From IMG/VR virus record IMGVR_UViG_3300048121_000993, positions 22,369 through 86,368 of that record: a stretch of DNA of 64,000 nt. One strand, 5' to 3'. Below, piece after piece: positions 25,197 to 34,046 of the stretch (positions are counted from its first letter, which is position 1; every line of letters starts with the position of its first letter). A program made the position numbers and the translations under genes. The DNA is from a virus. The notes below the pieces were generated by a model. It was not told the DNA's origin and searched no databases. It worked only from the letters and a program-made list of their open reading frames with translations.

Positions 25197-25544
25197 ATGA
25201 ATTTAGACTATGATGTAAATGAATTAAAAACAATTGTTGCCCAAGCTAAAAAGGCAGCATATGAGGCCGCTAGTGATTACCTTGTTGAGAAACTAGATGG
25301 TAAAGATAATTATCCTTGTGGATTTGCATGGGTTAACATTCACGGCATTAAAGGTAATACTAAATTAGGTCGTGCTATGAAACAAGCTGGTGTTAAACAA
25401 GATTACACTAAAGCATTTCAAATTTACAACCCTTCAGGTGTTAATGTGCAAAATGTTGATGTTAAAGAAGCAGGTGCAGAAGCGGCAGCAGATGTATTTA
25501 CAAGGTACGGCTTTAAAGCATACGCTGGTTCGAGGTTAGACTAA
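25197..25544 (+). CDS. Conserved phage protein (115 aa)
   Basis: GGAG before the ATG and a cassette promoter upstream. The core reads YPCGFAWVNIHGIKGNTKLGRAMKQAGV and AFQIYNPSG, then an Ala-rich helix; this pattern recurs in tailed phages without known function. Early or middle expression is likely from the promoter type. Confidence 0.78.
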   Translation: MNLDYDVNELKTIVAQAKKAAYEAASDYLVEKLDGKDNYPCGFAWVNIHGIKGNTKLGRAMKQAGVKQDYTKAFQIYNPSGVNVQNVDVKEAGAEAAADVFTRYGFKAYAGSRLD

Positions 25545-25545
25545 G

Positions 25546-25707
25546 TTGGATCAAGCGACTATAGAATTGTACGAACACAGAATTGATAATTGTGTTCGTA
25601 CTGCAAAACAAAATCCCAAAGACAGTTGGGCATATAATTTTTGGATGACAACTGCCGGAACACTTTTAAGAAAACTAACTAGGAGTACAAATGAAAAACT
25701 TAATTAA
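25546..25707 (+). CDS. Small protein with TTG start (53 aa)
   Basis: An open frame from TTG at 25546, right after the previous stop, runs 53 codons and overlaps the ligase start by 17 bases. The protein (MDQATIELYEHRIDNC..., Trp/Asn-rich centre WAYNFWMTTAG) looks like real coding sequence with a helical structure. GAGG lies 11 bases upstream. Supported only by composition and packing. Confidence 0.45.
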   Translation: MDQATIELYEHRIDNCVRTAKQNPKDSWAYNFWMTTAGTLLRKLTRSTNEKLN

Positions 25708-26836
25708 ATTACCAACTCTTTTTAAGCGTGATACAACTGGCAAGATTCGTATGTGGGAAGTTGAATATGCTGAAACTGATATTGCTGGAAGTGATAGGCA
25801 TTCAAGTGCAGGCACAAGAACAATCAGTGGTCTAGTTGATGGGCAAAAAGTCACTAGCGATTGGAATATGAGTACTCCAAAAAATGTTGGTAAAGTAAAT
25901 GAAACTACAAGTTTAAGTCAAGCAAAAGCTGAAGCCCAGGCATTATGGGATAAACGCATCGAAAAAGAGTATTTTGAAAACACAAAAGATGTTGACTCTT
26001 ATGAGCGATTCAAGCCAATGCTTGCACATGATTACACTAAGCGTCCACAAAGTGAAGGTTGGAGTCAACCTAAACTAGATGGAATCCGTTGTGTGGTTGA
26101 TAGTAGAGGTATGTGGACACGAGCAGGTAAGCCTATTACAAGTTGTCCTCATATTTGGGAATCACTAAAAGGTTATATGGAACAAAATCCACATCACATT
26201 TTAGATGGTGAACTTTACAATCATGAACTAAAAGCAAACTTTAATAAAATTACAAGTTTGGTTCGTAAGTTAAAAAGCACACCAGAAGATATGGCTGAAG
26301 CAAAAACTCTAGTTGAATATCATGTTTATGATATGTATGATAAATCAGCAACAGATATGAAGTTTACTAATCGTGTTAAACAAGCATATTGGACAAACAA
26401 CGATTATGTAAAAATTGTAAAAACTGATTACTGTGAATCACAAGATCAACTAGATGCATTGTACAGTGAATATATGGAACAAGGCTATGAAGGTCAAATG
26501 GTGCGTAATGATGCAACATATGACAACAAGCGTAGCAAAAATCTTCTAAAGCGTAAAGAGTTTAAAACTGAAGAATTTGATGTTATCCAAGTACTAGAAG
26601 GTAAAGGTAATTGGAGTGGATATGCTAAACGATTCGTATTGCGTGACAAAGAAGGTAAAGAATTTGGTAGTGGAGTTAGAGGTCAACAAGCACAATTAAA
26701 AGAATTGTGGGAGATGTTAAACACTGCTAAAGGAATGCCAAATTGGGCTACTTGCAGATACTTTGATTTAACACCAGACGGTGTTCCTAGGTTTCCAGTA
26801 ATCATTGATTACGGCTACGGAACACGACAAGATTAA
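25691..26836 (+). CDS. ATP-dependent DNA ligase
   Basis: 381 residues. An N-terminal domain of about 100 residues (WGR-like: KIRMWEVEY, VGKVNETTSLSQAKAEA) precedes the nucleotidyltransferase: motif I QPKLDGIRC with Lys128 as AMP acceptor, motif III LDGELYNH (Glu174), motif IV EGQMVR, motif V LLKRKEF, then an OB domain. Seals nicks in replication and repair. All catalytic residues are present, in contrast to the degenerate ligase homologue at 38856-39833. AGGAG lies upstream. Confidence 0.93.
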   Translation: MKNLIKLPTLFKRDTTGKIRMWEVEYAETDIAGSDRHSSAGTRTISGLVDGQKVTSDWNMSTPKNVGKVNETTSLSQAKAEAQALWDKRIEKEYFENTKDVDSYERFKPMLAHDYTKRPQSEGWSQPKLDGIRCVVDSRGMWTRAGKPITSCPHIWESLKGYMEQNPHHILDGELYNHELKANFNKITSLVRKLKSTPEDMAEAKTLVEYHVYDMYDKSATDMKFTNRVKQAYWTNNDYVKIVKTDYCESQDQLDALYSEYMEQGYEGQMVRNDATYDNKRSKNLLKRKEFKTEEFDVIQVLEGKGNWSGYAKRFVLRDKEGKEFGSGVRGQQAQLKELWEMLNTAKGMPNWATCRYFDLTPDGVPRFPVIIDYGYGTRQD

Positions 26837-26891
26837 TTTAAATTAATTTCTAAGTCATTGGAAACGCAGGATTCTTTCTTGTGTTTTCTGG

Positions 26892-26920
26892 TTGACAACC
26901 AAGACATCTTGTTGTATAAT
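26892..26920 (+). promoter_or_regulatory. Repeated promoter cassette, copy 3
   Basis: TTGACA (26892-26897) inside GGTTG-A-CAACC, AAGACATCTT (26901-26910), TATAAT (26915-26920). Confidence 0.85.
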
Positions 26921-26952
26921 AGTAGTACATTAAATAAAAAAAGGACTACATT

Positions 26953-27132
26953 ATGAAAACATTTACATTTGAAAATCATTTAGGTGAAATATTTACTGCA
27001 AAAGCAGAAAACGGACTTGATGTTATGGAAGATGCAAACAAGGCTATATTGTGGTCAAATTGGAAAGACGGAATGTGGAAACAAGTAAGCGACACAAAGT
27101 TTGTTTGGGTTTTAGGTAACTTTTTTGATTAA
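26953..27132 (+). CDS. Small phage protein (59 aa)
   Basis: ATG at 26953 after an AAGGA site and a cassette promoter; 59 codons to the TAA at 27130-27132. The protein starts MKTFTFENHLGEIFTAKAENG and ends WVLGNFFD, with several Trp residues. Promoter, ribosome-binding site and spacing support a real gene. No family recognised. Confidence 0.72.
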   Translation: MKTFTFENHLGEIFTAKAENGLDVMEDANKAILWSNWKDGMWKQVSDTKFVWVLGNFFD

Positions 27133-27137
27133 AAAGG

Positions 27138-27166
27138 TTGACAAGTAAGACATCTTGCCGTATACT
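27138..27166 (+). promoter_or_regulatory. Repeated promoter cassette, copy 4
   Basis: TTGACA (27138-27143), AAGACATCTT (27147-27156), TATACT (27161-27166), followed again by the ATA-AGTATA arm. Confidence 0.85.
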
Positions 27167-27199
27167 ATAAGTATAGTTAATAAAAAACAGGAGTTAAAA

Positions 27200-27538
27200 A
27201 TGCAAAACGAAATCCAAACATTGATCCAAAAGTGTAAAGTAGATTATACAAAGTTTGTTACTGCTAGTGATCGTGGAACACCAGATCCAGATAGTTACTT
27301 TGGTAAAACACTTGCTAACTTTGAAAATAGTTTTACTATCAAAGAAGGTAAAAAGTATATTAAGATTATACGCGATAATGGTGTATGGGGCTTTATTGTT
27401 AAAGAAGATGGTCCTAAGTTTAAAAAAGGTGATATCCTTAAAGCTGCAGGTTGGAATGCTCCAGCAACAAATGCCGCTCGTGGTAACATTTTTGAAGACT
27501 TTAGTGTTGCGTGGACAGGTCCACATTACTTGAAATAA
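27200..27538 (+). CDS. Conserved phage protein (112 aa)
   Basis: Start set at 27200 because GGAG lies nine bases upstream; the earlier in-frame ATG at 27155 falls inside the promoter. The protein has KKYIKIIRDNGVWGFIVKEDGPKFKKGDILKAAGWNAPATNAARGNI, a pattern found in many phages with no assigned function. The promoter type suggests early or middle expression. Confidence 0.8.
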   Translation: MQNEIQTLIQKCKVDYTKFVTASDRGTPDPDSYFGKTLANFENSFTIKEGKKYIKIIRDNGVWGFIVKEDGPKFKKGDILKAAGWNAPATNAARGNIFEDFSVAWTGPHYLK

Positions 27539-27548
27539 GGAAATGAAT

Positions 27549-28061
27549 ATGGATGTTATTCAAAAAGCAGATTTGTTCGCTAGTGTGGCTCACGCAGCAA
27601 TTGGACAAAAACGCAAATACAGTGGAGTGGACTATATAGTTCACCCACGCAGAGTATCTAAAATGGTTGCTGATTACGAAGGCACAGAAGAAATGATCGC
27701 GGCCGCATTGTTACATGATGTGTTGGAAGATACATATGTAACCAGTGAAATGATTGCAGAAGAGTTTGGTTGGAAGATTCACAAGTTGGTTGTTGAGCTT
27801 ACTGATGTTAGCAAGCCAGAAGATGGAAACCGTGCAAAGCGTAAGGCAATAGATGCAGAGCGTTTAAGTCAAGCAAGTAGAGACGCACAAATTGTTAAAC
27901 TTGCTGATCTCATAGACAACAGTGATGACATTGAAGCAAACGATCCAAGTTTTGCTAAAGTGTTTTTAAAAGAAAAAGCACACCTTATAAGCGTTATGGA
28001 TAAAGTACATTTGCACCCTTTATATCCTATAGCACTTGGTGTAGTTAACGGAGGTAAATAG
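27549..28061 (+). CDS. HD-domain (p)ppGpp hydrolase-like protein (small alarmone hydrolase)
   Basis: 170 residues, the size of MESH1/small alarmone hydrolases. HD-family metal ligands: His32 in YIVHPRRV, His56-Asp57 in LLHDVLEDT, and Asp120 in VKLADLIDN. RelA/SpoT-type hydrolases remove pyrophosphate from (p)ppGpp and so relieve the stringent response. No synthetase domain is present. Start at 27549 is favoured because AAGGA is seven to eight bases upstream. The specific substrate is inferred from the family. Confidence 0.8.
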   Translation: MDVIQKADLFASVAHAAIGQKRKYSGVDYIVHPRRVSKMVADYEGTEEMIAAALLHDVLEDTYVTSEMIAEEFGWKIHKLVVELTDVSKPEDGNRAKRKAIDAERLSQASRDAQIVKLADLIDNSDDIEANDPSFAKVFLKEKAHLISVMDKVHLHPLYPIALGVVNGGK

Positions 28062-28065
28062 TATT

Positions 28066-28281
28066 ATGATAGGATTAGATTTAATGATTATATTAGGCCT
28101 GTTTACAATGGCCTGTGCATACTTTAGTCAACGAACTGGATATAGACAGGGCGTAAATGAAGGTATGGAATCAACTTTACAATTACTTGAAAACGGAGGC
28201 TATATTAAAATAGTCGAAGACAAAGCAACTGGTATGCAAGAAATACAGAAGGTACCAAATGGAAACAACACCAGCACATAA
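28066..28281 (+). CDS. Small membrane-anchored protein (71 aa)
   Basis: One N-terminal membrane segment (about residues 3-21, LDLMIILGLFTMACAYF), then a soluble tail. The end overlaps the next gene by 23 bases in another frame. Probably sits in the inner membrane. No recognised function. Confidence 0.7.
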   Translation: MIGLDLMIILGLFTMACAYFSQRTGYRQGVNEGMESTLQLLENGGYIKIVEDKATGMQEIQKVPNGNNTST

Positions 28282-29146
28282 ATTATTCACATACAAAGAA
28301 TTAAAAGATCATCAGCAAGCAGGTACATGGCCACTTGCTGATTCTACATTGTTGTCTACAAAATATGCAGACAGATGGGAAATGGCTAAACGACTGCACG
28401 ATATAGTTGACACAGATCTTTGGAAAAAATTTAACACAGATCCACAAATTGAACATTGGGCTAATGACGAAGTTCCTAATAAACTTTATTCCAATCTAAA
28501 CAGTGGAGATGTTTTTAGTTTTGATGAAGATTTTGTAGCAGGACCTAACGCATGGTTATTACCTGACGAAGATGGTAAACATGATGAGACGGTAAATAGA
28601 ACAAAGATTTATATAATGCAATATACTGGCCAAAATTATGAAAACGGCAATTTTGAACAAGCACCTGAAGAACTTAAATATTTTATAGAAATGCAAAAAG
28701 ACTTTCAACCAGTATTAGAGCATTACCTATATGAAAACTATTCAGATCAAATGCATCTATGGAACGATTGGCAAGGTGAACATGATCTTGGAGTTATTTA
28801 TAAACTAATGGTTATTAAATATTGGACACCGTGTGCGAACCCAGAAGATGTAACAGAGCATAGAAAACACGGTTCAGAGAGATACGGAAGACATCATTGC
28901 GATGAAACATTGGGTGGGTTACATTTAGGTGAAAACTATTCAGAGTTTTGGGCAGAGAATACTGAAACAAAAGAACGAAACATGATTACAGAACTAGCAG
29001 ATAATAAAATGTTATGGATGCATGGTGAAGATTCGGAACAAAGCGGATGGATACCTACATATCATGGAATGACACATAATCCACAAGATGACTTAGGTGA
29101 TCGATATAGTATAATTATGGATTTACAAGCAAGATATAAAGATTAA
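28259..29146 (+). CDS. 2OG-Fe(II)-oxygenase-like protein (295 aa)
   Basis: The C-terminal half holds YGRHHCDETLGGLHLGENYSEFW, with a possible His-x-Asp iron site, and a later WIPTYHGMTH that could give the distal His; this order fits phage 2OG oxygenases. The N-terminal half is not recognised. It lies directly before clpP on the same strand. The oxygenase call is moderate; the reading frame itself is certain. Confidence 0.6.
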   Translation: METTPAHKLFTYKELKDHQQAGTWPLADSTLLSTKYADRWEMAKRLHDIVDTDLWKKFNTDPQIEHWANDEVPNKLYSNLNSGDVFSFDEDFVAGPNAWLLPDEDGKHDETVNRTKIYIMQYTGQNYENGNFEQAPEELKYFIEMQKDFQPVLEHYLYENYSDQMHLWNDWQGEHDLGVIYKLMVIKYWTPCANPEDVTEHRKHGSERYGRHHCDETLGGLHLGENYSEFWAENTETKERNMITELADNKMLWMHGEDSEQSGWIPTYHGMTHNPQDDLGDRYSIIMDLQARYKD

Positions 29147-29161
29147 CACACAGGAGATAAA

Positions 29162-29749
29162 ATGATAATACCAACAGTAATTGAGAGTACAGGAAGAGGC
29201 GAACGTGCATATGACATTTATAGTCGTTTGCTTAAAGATCGTATTGTAATGCTTAATGGAGAAGTTAATGACCATACGGCAAATTTAGTAGTTGCACAAA
29301 TGCTATTTTTGGAATCACAAAATAGTGCAGAAGATATTAATTTTTATATTAATAGTCCAGGTGGTGCAGTTACAGCCGGGCTTGGAATTTATGACACAAT
29401 GCAGTTTATTAAATCTCCAGTAAGCACAATTGTAATGGGTCAAGCATGTAGCATGGGTAGTTTCCTTGCTATGGCAGGTGAGCCGGGCAAGCGTTTAGTA
29501 TTGCCAAACTCACGCACAATGATTCACCAACCAAGTGGCGGCGCAGGCGGACAAGCAACTGATATGCAAATTCAAGTTGATGAGATTCTTAAGATGAAAA
29601 AGAACCTAACACAAATTTATGTTAATCATAATAGTGTAGGTAAAACATATGAAGAATTAGAAGCGGCTATGGAGCGTGATAATTTTATGTCAGCACAAGA
29701 AGCCGTAGATTTTGGTCTTGCTGATAAAGTTGTTGTTCGAAAAACATAA
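29162..29749 (+). CDS. clpP: ClpP serine protease
   Basis: 195 residues, full length. Catalytic triad seen: Ser97 in GQACSMGSF, His122 in MIHQPSGG, Asp173 in MERDNFM; the oligomer-sensor helix [12 protein letters not shown] is present. ClpP forms a 14-mer chamber that degrades proteins fed by ClpX or ClpA, both encoded in this window. AGGAG precedes the ATG. There is no long propeptide. A phage ClpP could replace or mix with the host enzyme to change which proteins are degraded. Confidence 0.96.
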   Translation: MIIPTVIESTGRGERAYDIYSRLLKDRIVMLNGEVNDHTANLVVAQMLFLESQNSAEDINFYINSPGGAVTAGLGIYDTMQFIKSPVSTIVMGQACSMGSFLAMAGEPGKRLVLPNSRTMIHQPSGGAGGQATDMQIQVDEILKMKKNLTQIYVNHNSVGKTYEELEAAMERDNFMSAQEAVDFGLADKVVVRKT

Positions 29750-29771
29750 TATATTTGTAATACTATATTTG

Positions 29772-29779
29772 TATAAATA
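29772..29779 (+). promoter_or_regulatory. T4-late promoter box TATAAATA
   Basis: Exact match to the T4 late consensus octamer, six bases before the next ATG. That is close; transcription starting a few bases on would give a leaderless or very short leader. Confidence 0.45.
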
Positions 29780-29784
29780 ATAGT

Positions 29785-30474
29785 ATGAAGATACATGATA
29801 TATTAGAAACAGAGCAAGTACTAGAAGGTCCAAACGATCCTCACATATTTAAAGCAGTATTCCTAGCCGGTGGTCCTGGCTCGGGTAAAAGCTATGTGGC
29901 ACAAAAACTATTAACTGGTGGTGGATTAAAACCTCTTAATAGTGATGATGTTTATGAGTATCTTGCTAAAAAACACAATATTGATTTAAGTGACCCTGAA
30001 GTTGTTGGAAGCAACAAGGGGCAAGAAATCCGTAACCGTGCTAAAGAAATTACTAAAACAAGAGAAGACTTATATCTAGATGGTCGCTTAGGTTTAGTAA
30101 TTGATGGCACAGGCAAGGATGTATCTAAAGTATCGCAAGCCAAAAGACAATTAAGTGAATTAGGTTACGATACTATGATGTTATTTGTTAACACAAGTGA
30201 AGAGGTAGCACAAGAACGCAACGCCGAAAGAGCTAGAACAATACCAGCAGACATGGTAAAGGTGATGTGGCAACGAGTTCAACAAAACATAATGAAATTC
30301 CAACAAGTCTTTGGAGCTGCAAAGTTCCATGTAATAGACAATAGTGGCGGGTTAGAAGACCCCGATCGAAAAGAAAACTTTGATAATGTATACAAAGCAA
30401 TACAACAGTTTCTAAACGATCCACCCACTAAGAGAGCCGCTAAGGCTTGGTTAAGCAAGAATACTAAAACATAG
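29785..30474 (+). CDS. P-loop kinase (AAA_33/zeta-type)
   Basis: 229 residues. Walker A GGPGSGKS (29-36), then NSDD, a DGTGKD segment and an Arg-rich lid (RNAERART). The group includes polynucleotide, nucleoside and zeta-toxin kinases; phage versions are common near DNA-metabolism genes. No antitoxin gene is adjacent, so a toxin role is not favoured. Substrate unknown. Confidence 0.8.
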   Translation: MKIHDILETEQVLEGPNDPHIFKAVFLAGGPGSGKSYVAQKLLTGGGLKPLNSDDVYEYLAKKHNIDLSDPEVVGSNKGQEIRNRAKEITKTREDLYLDGRLGLVIDGTGKDVSKVSQAKRQLSELGYDTMMLFVNTSEEVAQERNAERARTIPADMVKVMWQRVQQNIMKFQQVFGAAKFHVIDNSGGLEDPDRKENFDNVYKAIQQFLNDPPTKRAAKAWLSKNTKT

Positions 30475-30497
30475 TATTTAAGTGACACTGATATCAG

Positions 30498-30505
30498 CAT
30501 AAATA
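30498..30505 (+). promoter_or_regulatory. T4-late-like box CATAAATA
   Basis: Lies in the 78-base gap before the nuclease gene at 30553. A weak CAGTT/AACTG stem with a T-run follows it. Confidence 0.4.
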
Positions 30506-30552
30506 TTAAGCAGTTCAACTATTAACTGTTTTTATATTAGATAGGGAATTTT

Positions 30553-30903
30553 ATGTATACATATAAAGCAAAACTAGTAAGAGTAATAAACGGTGATACT
30601 TTGGACATTGAAATCGATTTAGGTTTCGATATCATTATTAAACAAAGATTAAAGTTATATGGTATTGATACACCTGATAGTAGATCAACAGATGTTGACA
30701 CTAAACAAAAAGGCCTTGACGTTAAGCAACGTTTAATGGACTTATTGAACAAAGAATTTAAAGTAGAAACTATACTTAACAAGCGTGGTAAGTATGGTCG
30801 TATACTTGGAAAGATCTATGTTGTTGTTAACAACAACGAGGTTTGTATAAACGAATTATTAGTAGATGAAGGTCTCGCAATTCGTTATAACATCGGGAAA
30901 TAA
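30553..30903 (+). CDS. Staphylococcal-nuclease-like protein, cytoplasmic
   Basis: 116 residues: VRVINGDTLDIEIDLGF, LKLYGIDTPDSRS, RGKYGRILGKIYV and INELLVDEGLAIRY match the SNase fold with the Asp/Thr metal site and Arg residues. There is no signal peptide, unlike the relative at 17353. It may cut or bind nucleic acid inside the cell. The gene is one base upstream of a membrane-protein gene. Confidence 0.82.
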   Translation: MYTYKAKLVRVINGDTLDIEIDLGFDIIIKQRLKLYGIDTPDSRSTDVDTKQKGLDVKQRLMDLLNKEFKVETILNKRGKYGRILGKIYVVVNNNEVCINELLVDEGLAIRYNIGK

Positions 30904-30904
30904 T

Positions 30905-32383
30905 ATGAAGTTATTCGGTTATTGGACAGTTTTAGTTGCACTATCAATAAGTGCTGTGGCGGCCTACTACAGTATTGTTGGACTTGTGGCTATCTTTGCT
31001 AGTGCCGTTATACCGATTATTATTATGGGGTCTGTGCTAGAAGTAGGCAAATTGACATCAGCTGTCTGGTTGCACTTGAACTGGAAATCAGCTCCATTTT
31101 TAATTAAAACGTATCTCACTATAGCCGTCATAATGCTTATGTTTATTACAAGCATGGGTATTTTTGGATTTTTAAGTAAAGCACATATTGAACAAACTAG
31201 TGCGGCTAGTGAGAACGTTGCCCAAATTGAACGTATAGAAGAAAGCATAGTAAGAAATAAATTAATTATTACCAAGTCAGAAGATAAGATTATTAAACTT
31301 GAAGCAGTTGATATTTCTTTAGATGATGGAATACAAGAAAAAATACGCATAGAGCAACAAAGAATTGAAAATGCATATACAGGTGTACAACCATCAATAG
31401 ATGAACAGAATGCAATTATAGTTGCAGAAACAGAGGCTAAAGCAAATGCTATAGCACCGTTTGAAACAGAATTAGCTAACATTATTGAAAAACTAGCATT
31501 AATGGATCAGTATTCAATCAATGGTGAGATTGAAAAAATGCAAGGACTATTAGGTGTTAGACAAGATGGTATACTTGGTTGGAATACTAGAGAAGCATTA
31601 AAGAAATTTAAAGAAGATAATAATAAAGCAAAAGGCATGGCAGGATATCAGCTAAATAAAGTTAGAGATGAATTTGATGATTCTGTTATCAAAGATGCTA
31701 GAGCCGAAATTAAAAGAATTAGAATGTTAGCAGAACAACAGATTGCAGACTCTAATGCATTGATTACTAGGTTAAGAGCACAACTTGGACAAGGTCAACA
31801 ACAAGACAATACAGTATTAATTGATACCCAGCGTAATTTAATTGTTGATTCTGAAGCCAAGTTAGAAGAACTTTATACTACAAAATATACACTAGAAGGC
31901 GAAAGCAGAAAACTAGAAGCAGAAGTTGGACCGGTTAAGTATATTGCAGAATTAGTTTATGGACAAGAACCAGGCAGAAATGTCTTGGAAGAAACAGTAA
32001 GATATGTTATACTAATACTTGTATTTGTGTTTGATCCATTAGCAGTTGTACTTGTTCTTGCAGGAATATCTGGAATAGGATTACGCAAATCAACAAAAGG
32101 AACACATGAGCAAAAAGAAGAATCCACAAAGTCTAAAATTAATGAAGATACCAAAAATGTCACCGTCATTAAGAAAGATGTTGTGGGTAATAAAAAAGAC
32201 AACAAGTCTCCCAAAAAACCTGTTGTTCAAAATAAAATACATGAAGAAGATGTAGTGCATACGGATTCAAAAGGTAAAGAATATACAGTTGACAAACGTG
32301 GCAATAGAAAATACCTAATTGAACAATTGCAATACGACTTAAACGACAGATCAAAAAAATTACAACAACAAAAGAAAAGATAA
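30905..32383 (+). CDS. Membrane protein with coiled coil and peptidoglycan-binding-like motif (492 aa)
   Basis: Start set at 30905, directly after the nuclease stop. Two to three membrane segments lie in the first 95 residues and one near 370-395. Between them is a long charged coiled coil (about 95-350) interrupted by MQGLLGVRQDGILGWNTREALKKF, which fits the peptidoglycan-binding domain 1 repeat. The C-terminal tail is Lys-rich and would be cytoplasmic. Possibly an envelope-remodelling or lysis-timing protein, or a virion protein; unknown. Confidence 0.75.
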   Translation: MKLFGYWTVLVALSISAVAAYYSIVGLVAIFASAVIPIIIMGSVLEVGKLTSAVWLHLNWKSAPFLIKTYLTIAVIMLMFITSMGIFGFLSKAHIEQTSAASENVAQIERIEESIVRNKLIITKSEDKIIKLEAVDISLDDGIQEKIRIEQQRIENAYTGVQPSIDEQNAIIVAETEAKANAIAPFETELANIIEKLALMDQYSINGEIEKMQGLLGVRQDGILGWNTREALKKFKEDNNKAKGMAGYQLNKVRDEFDDSVIKDARAEIKRIRMLAEQQIADSNALITRLRAQLGQGQQQDNTVLIDTQRNLIVDSEAKLEELYTTKYTLEGESRKLEAEVGPVKYIAELVYGQEPGRNVLEETVRYVILILVFVFDPLAVVLVLAGISGIGLRKSTKGTHEQKEESTKSKINEDTKNVTVIKKDVVGNKKDNKSPKKPVVQNKIHEEDVVHTDSKGKEYTVDKRGNRKYLIEQLQYDLNDRSKKLQQQKKR

Positions 32384-32833
32384 ATGAAAATTGATAATAG
32401 CAGTTATACTGTTACCCCTCCAGACCTTTATATGACCGAACATGGAATAAGTATTCTTATTTCGAGTACCAATGCAACGTTTATTACATCAGTAAAGGAA
32501 GTCTTTGAAAAATTTATAGCAACAAGTATTGTTTTTCTTGAACAAAATAAAAAAACTAATTCAGAAACACTACCATGGATGTGGAATGTTTCTAAAACAT
32601 CTGATTTTATGATAGTTGATGTAGATACTTGTGCATGGGAAGATATCATGGCAGGGTTGTTAAAATCAAAAGAAGAAGAAAATACAGTGTTATTTTACAG
32701 CGATAAATACAAGCGAAGAGAAACTGTAAAATTAATAAATGCTACAGGCACTAATTTAGTTGTTAGATCAATAAGCGATATTAACAATTATATAAAACTA
32801 CAAATGAGCCCAGAATATTTTAATGAAGTCTAG
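32384..32833 (+). CDS. Hypothetical protein (149 aa)
   Basis: The ATG directly follows the previous stop, and the end overlaps clpX by 11 bases, so it is co-transcribed with clpX. It looks like a small alpha/beta protein with hydrophobic strands; no motif is recognised. Its constant linkage to clpX might suggest an adaptor, but nothing in the sequence proves this. Confidence 0.7.
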   Translation: MKIDNSSYTVTPPDLYMTEHGISILISSTNATFITSVKEVFEKFIATSIVFLEQNKKTNSETLPWMWNVSKTSDFMIVDVDTCAWEDIMAGLLKSKEEENTVLFYSDKYKRRETVKLINATGTNLVVRSISDINNYIKLQMSPEYFNEV

Positions 32834-34046
32834 CAATCTAACCATATGCAATTTTTGTAACAAAGACACAACACAAGTAAAGAAACTACTAGCGGGTGAA
32901 AATGGTACCCACATATGTAGTGATTGTGTTGAGCTATGTTACGGCATAGTTAAAGAACAAAAGGTTGAAGCCATACATAAAAATTATGGTAAAAAATATC
33001 AAGTTCCTACTCCTAGAGAAATACATAATGATTTAGATAAACATGTAATCAGTCAAGACCATGCAAAAAAGACTTTGAGTGTAGCAATATACAATCACTA
33101 TAAAAGAATATCAACAACTACAAAAACAAAATTACAAAAAAGCAATGTACTATTATGCGGTCCTACAGGAACAGGCAAAACATTAATGGCACAAACACTT
33201 GCAGAATTCTTAGGTGTGCCAATGGTTGTAACTGATGCAACAGTTATTACTGAAAGTGGGTATGCAGGCGATGATGCAGAAGTACTAATACACAAATTAT
33301 TCCAAGCATCAAACTATAACAAAGAACGCACAGAACACGGTATTATATATGTTGACGAGATTGACAAAAAAGCAAAGCGTAATGACTATGTTAGTTTAAG
33401 CAGAGATGTATCTGGAGAAGGTGTACAACAGAGCCTTTTAAAGCTCATGGAAGGTACTATAGTACCGGTTCCTAACAAACCGCAACATAACCCGGAGAAG
33501 GTGGATATTGACACCAGTGAGATACTATTTGTAGTAGGTGGTGCCTTTGTTGGTCTACAAGATGTTGTGGTTAACAGGCTCGGTAAAGCAAAGATAGGAT
33601 TTAACGACGGTTTAGACGCCGATGTAGAACAGTGGGAAAAGCACTTACAAACACGAGATTTAGTGAAGTATGGGCTTATACCAGAATTTGTGGGTAGATT
33701 ACCGTCTGTAAACGCCTTAACACCGTTAAATAAGAACGATCTTGTACGAATACTAACTGAACCAATGGGTAGTATAATAGATCAAATAAAAGAGCTTTTT
33801 CTACTTGACAAAATACAAATAGAGTTTACAATAACAGCATTGGAACAAATTGCAGCAATTGCCATTGATGAAGAATTAGGTGCTAGAGGTTTACGTAAAA
33901 TATTAGACCAAGCACTATTAGAAACTCAATATCAATTGCCAGAATTATATGAAAAGGGAGTACGCAAAATTATTATAAATGAACAAGTTATTTCTAGAAA
34001 CGCACAACCACAATTTATTAAAGGTGAAAATGCAGAACAGAAATAA
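32823..34046 (+). CDS. clpX: ClpX unfoldase
   Basis: 407 residues, complete. N-terminal zinc domain with Cys9, Cys12, Cys32, Cys35; Walker A GPTGTGKT (113-120); pore loop SGYAGDD (146-149); Walker B IIYVDE (174-179); an IGF loop (258-260) for docking on ClpP; sensor-2 GARGLRKI (353-360). ClpX unfolds proteins with C-terminal tags such as the tmRNA peptide and feeds them to ClpP. The zinc domain, needed for SspB-type adaptors, is kept. Overlaps the hypothetical gene before and infC after. Confidence 0.97.
   Translation: MKSSNLTICNFCNKDTTQVKKLLAGENGTHICSDCVELCYGIVKEQKVEAIHKNYGKKYQVPTPREIHNDLDKHVISQDHAKKTLSVAIYNHYKRISTTTKTKLQKSNVLLCGPTGTGKTLMAQTLAEFLGVPMVVTDATVITESGYAGDDAEVLIHKLFQASNYNKERTEHGIIYVDEIDKKAKRNDYVSLSRDVSGEGVQQSLLKLMEGTIVPVPNKPQHNPEKVDIDTSEILFVVGGAFVGLQDVVVNRLGKAKIGFNDGLDADVEQWEKHLQTRDLVKYGLIPEFVGRLPSVNALTPLNKNDLVRILTEPMGSIIDQIKELFLLDKIQIEFTITALEQIAAIAIDEELGARGLRKILDQALLETQYQLPELYEKGVRKIIINEQVISRNAQPQFIKGENAEQK

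Noticed and set aside
29785-30474. Zeta-toxin of a toxin-antitoxin pair
   Set aside because: Walker A and general layout fit, but no small antitoxin gene is adjacent and phage kinases of this fold are common.
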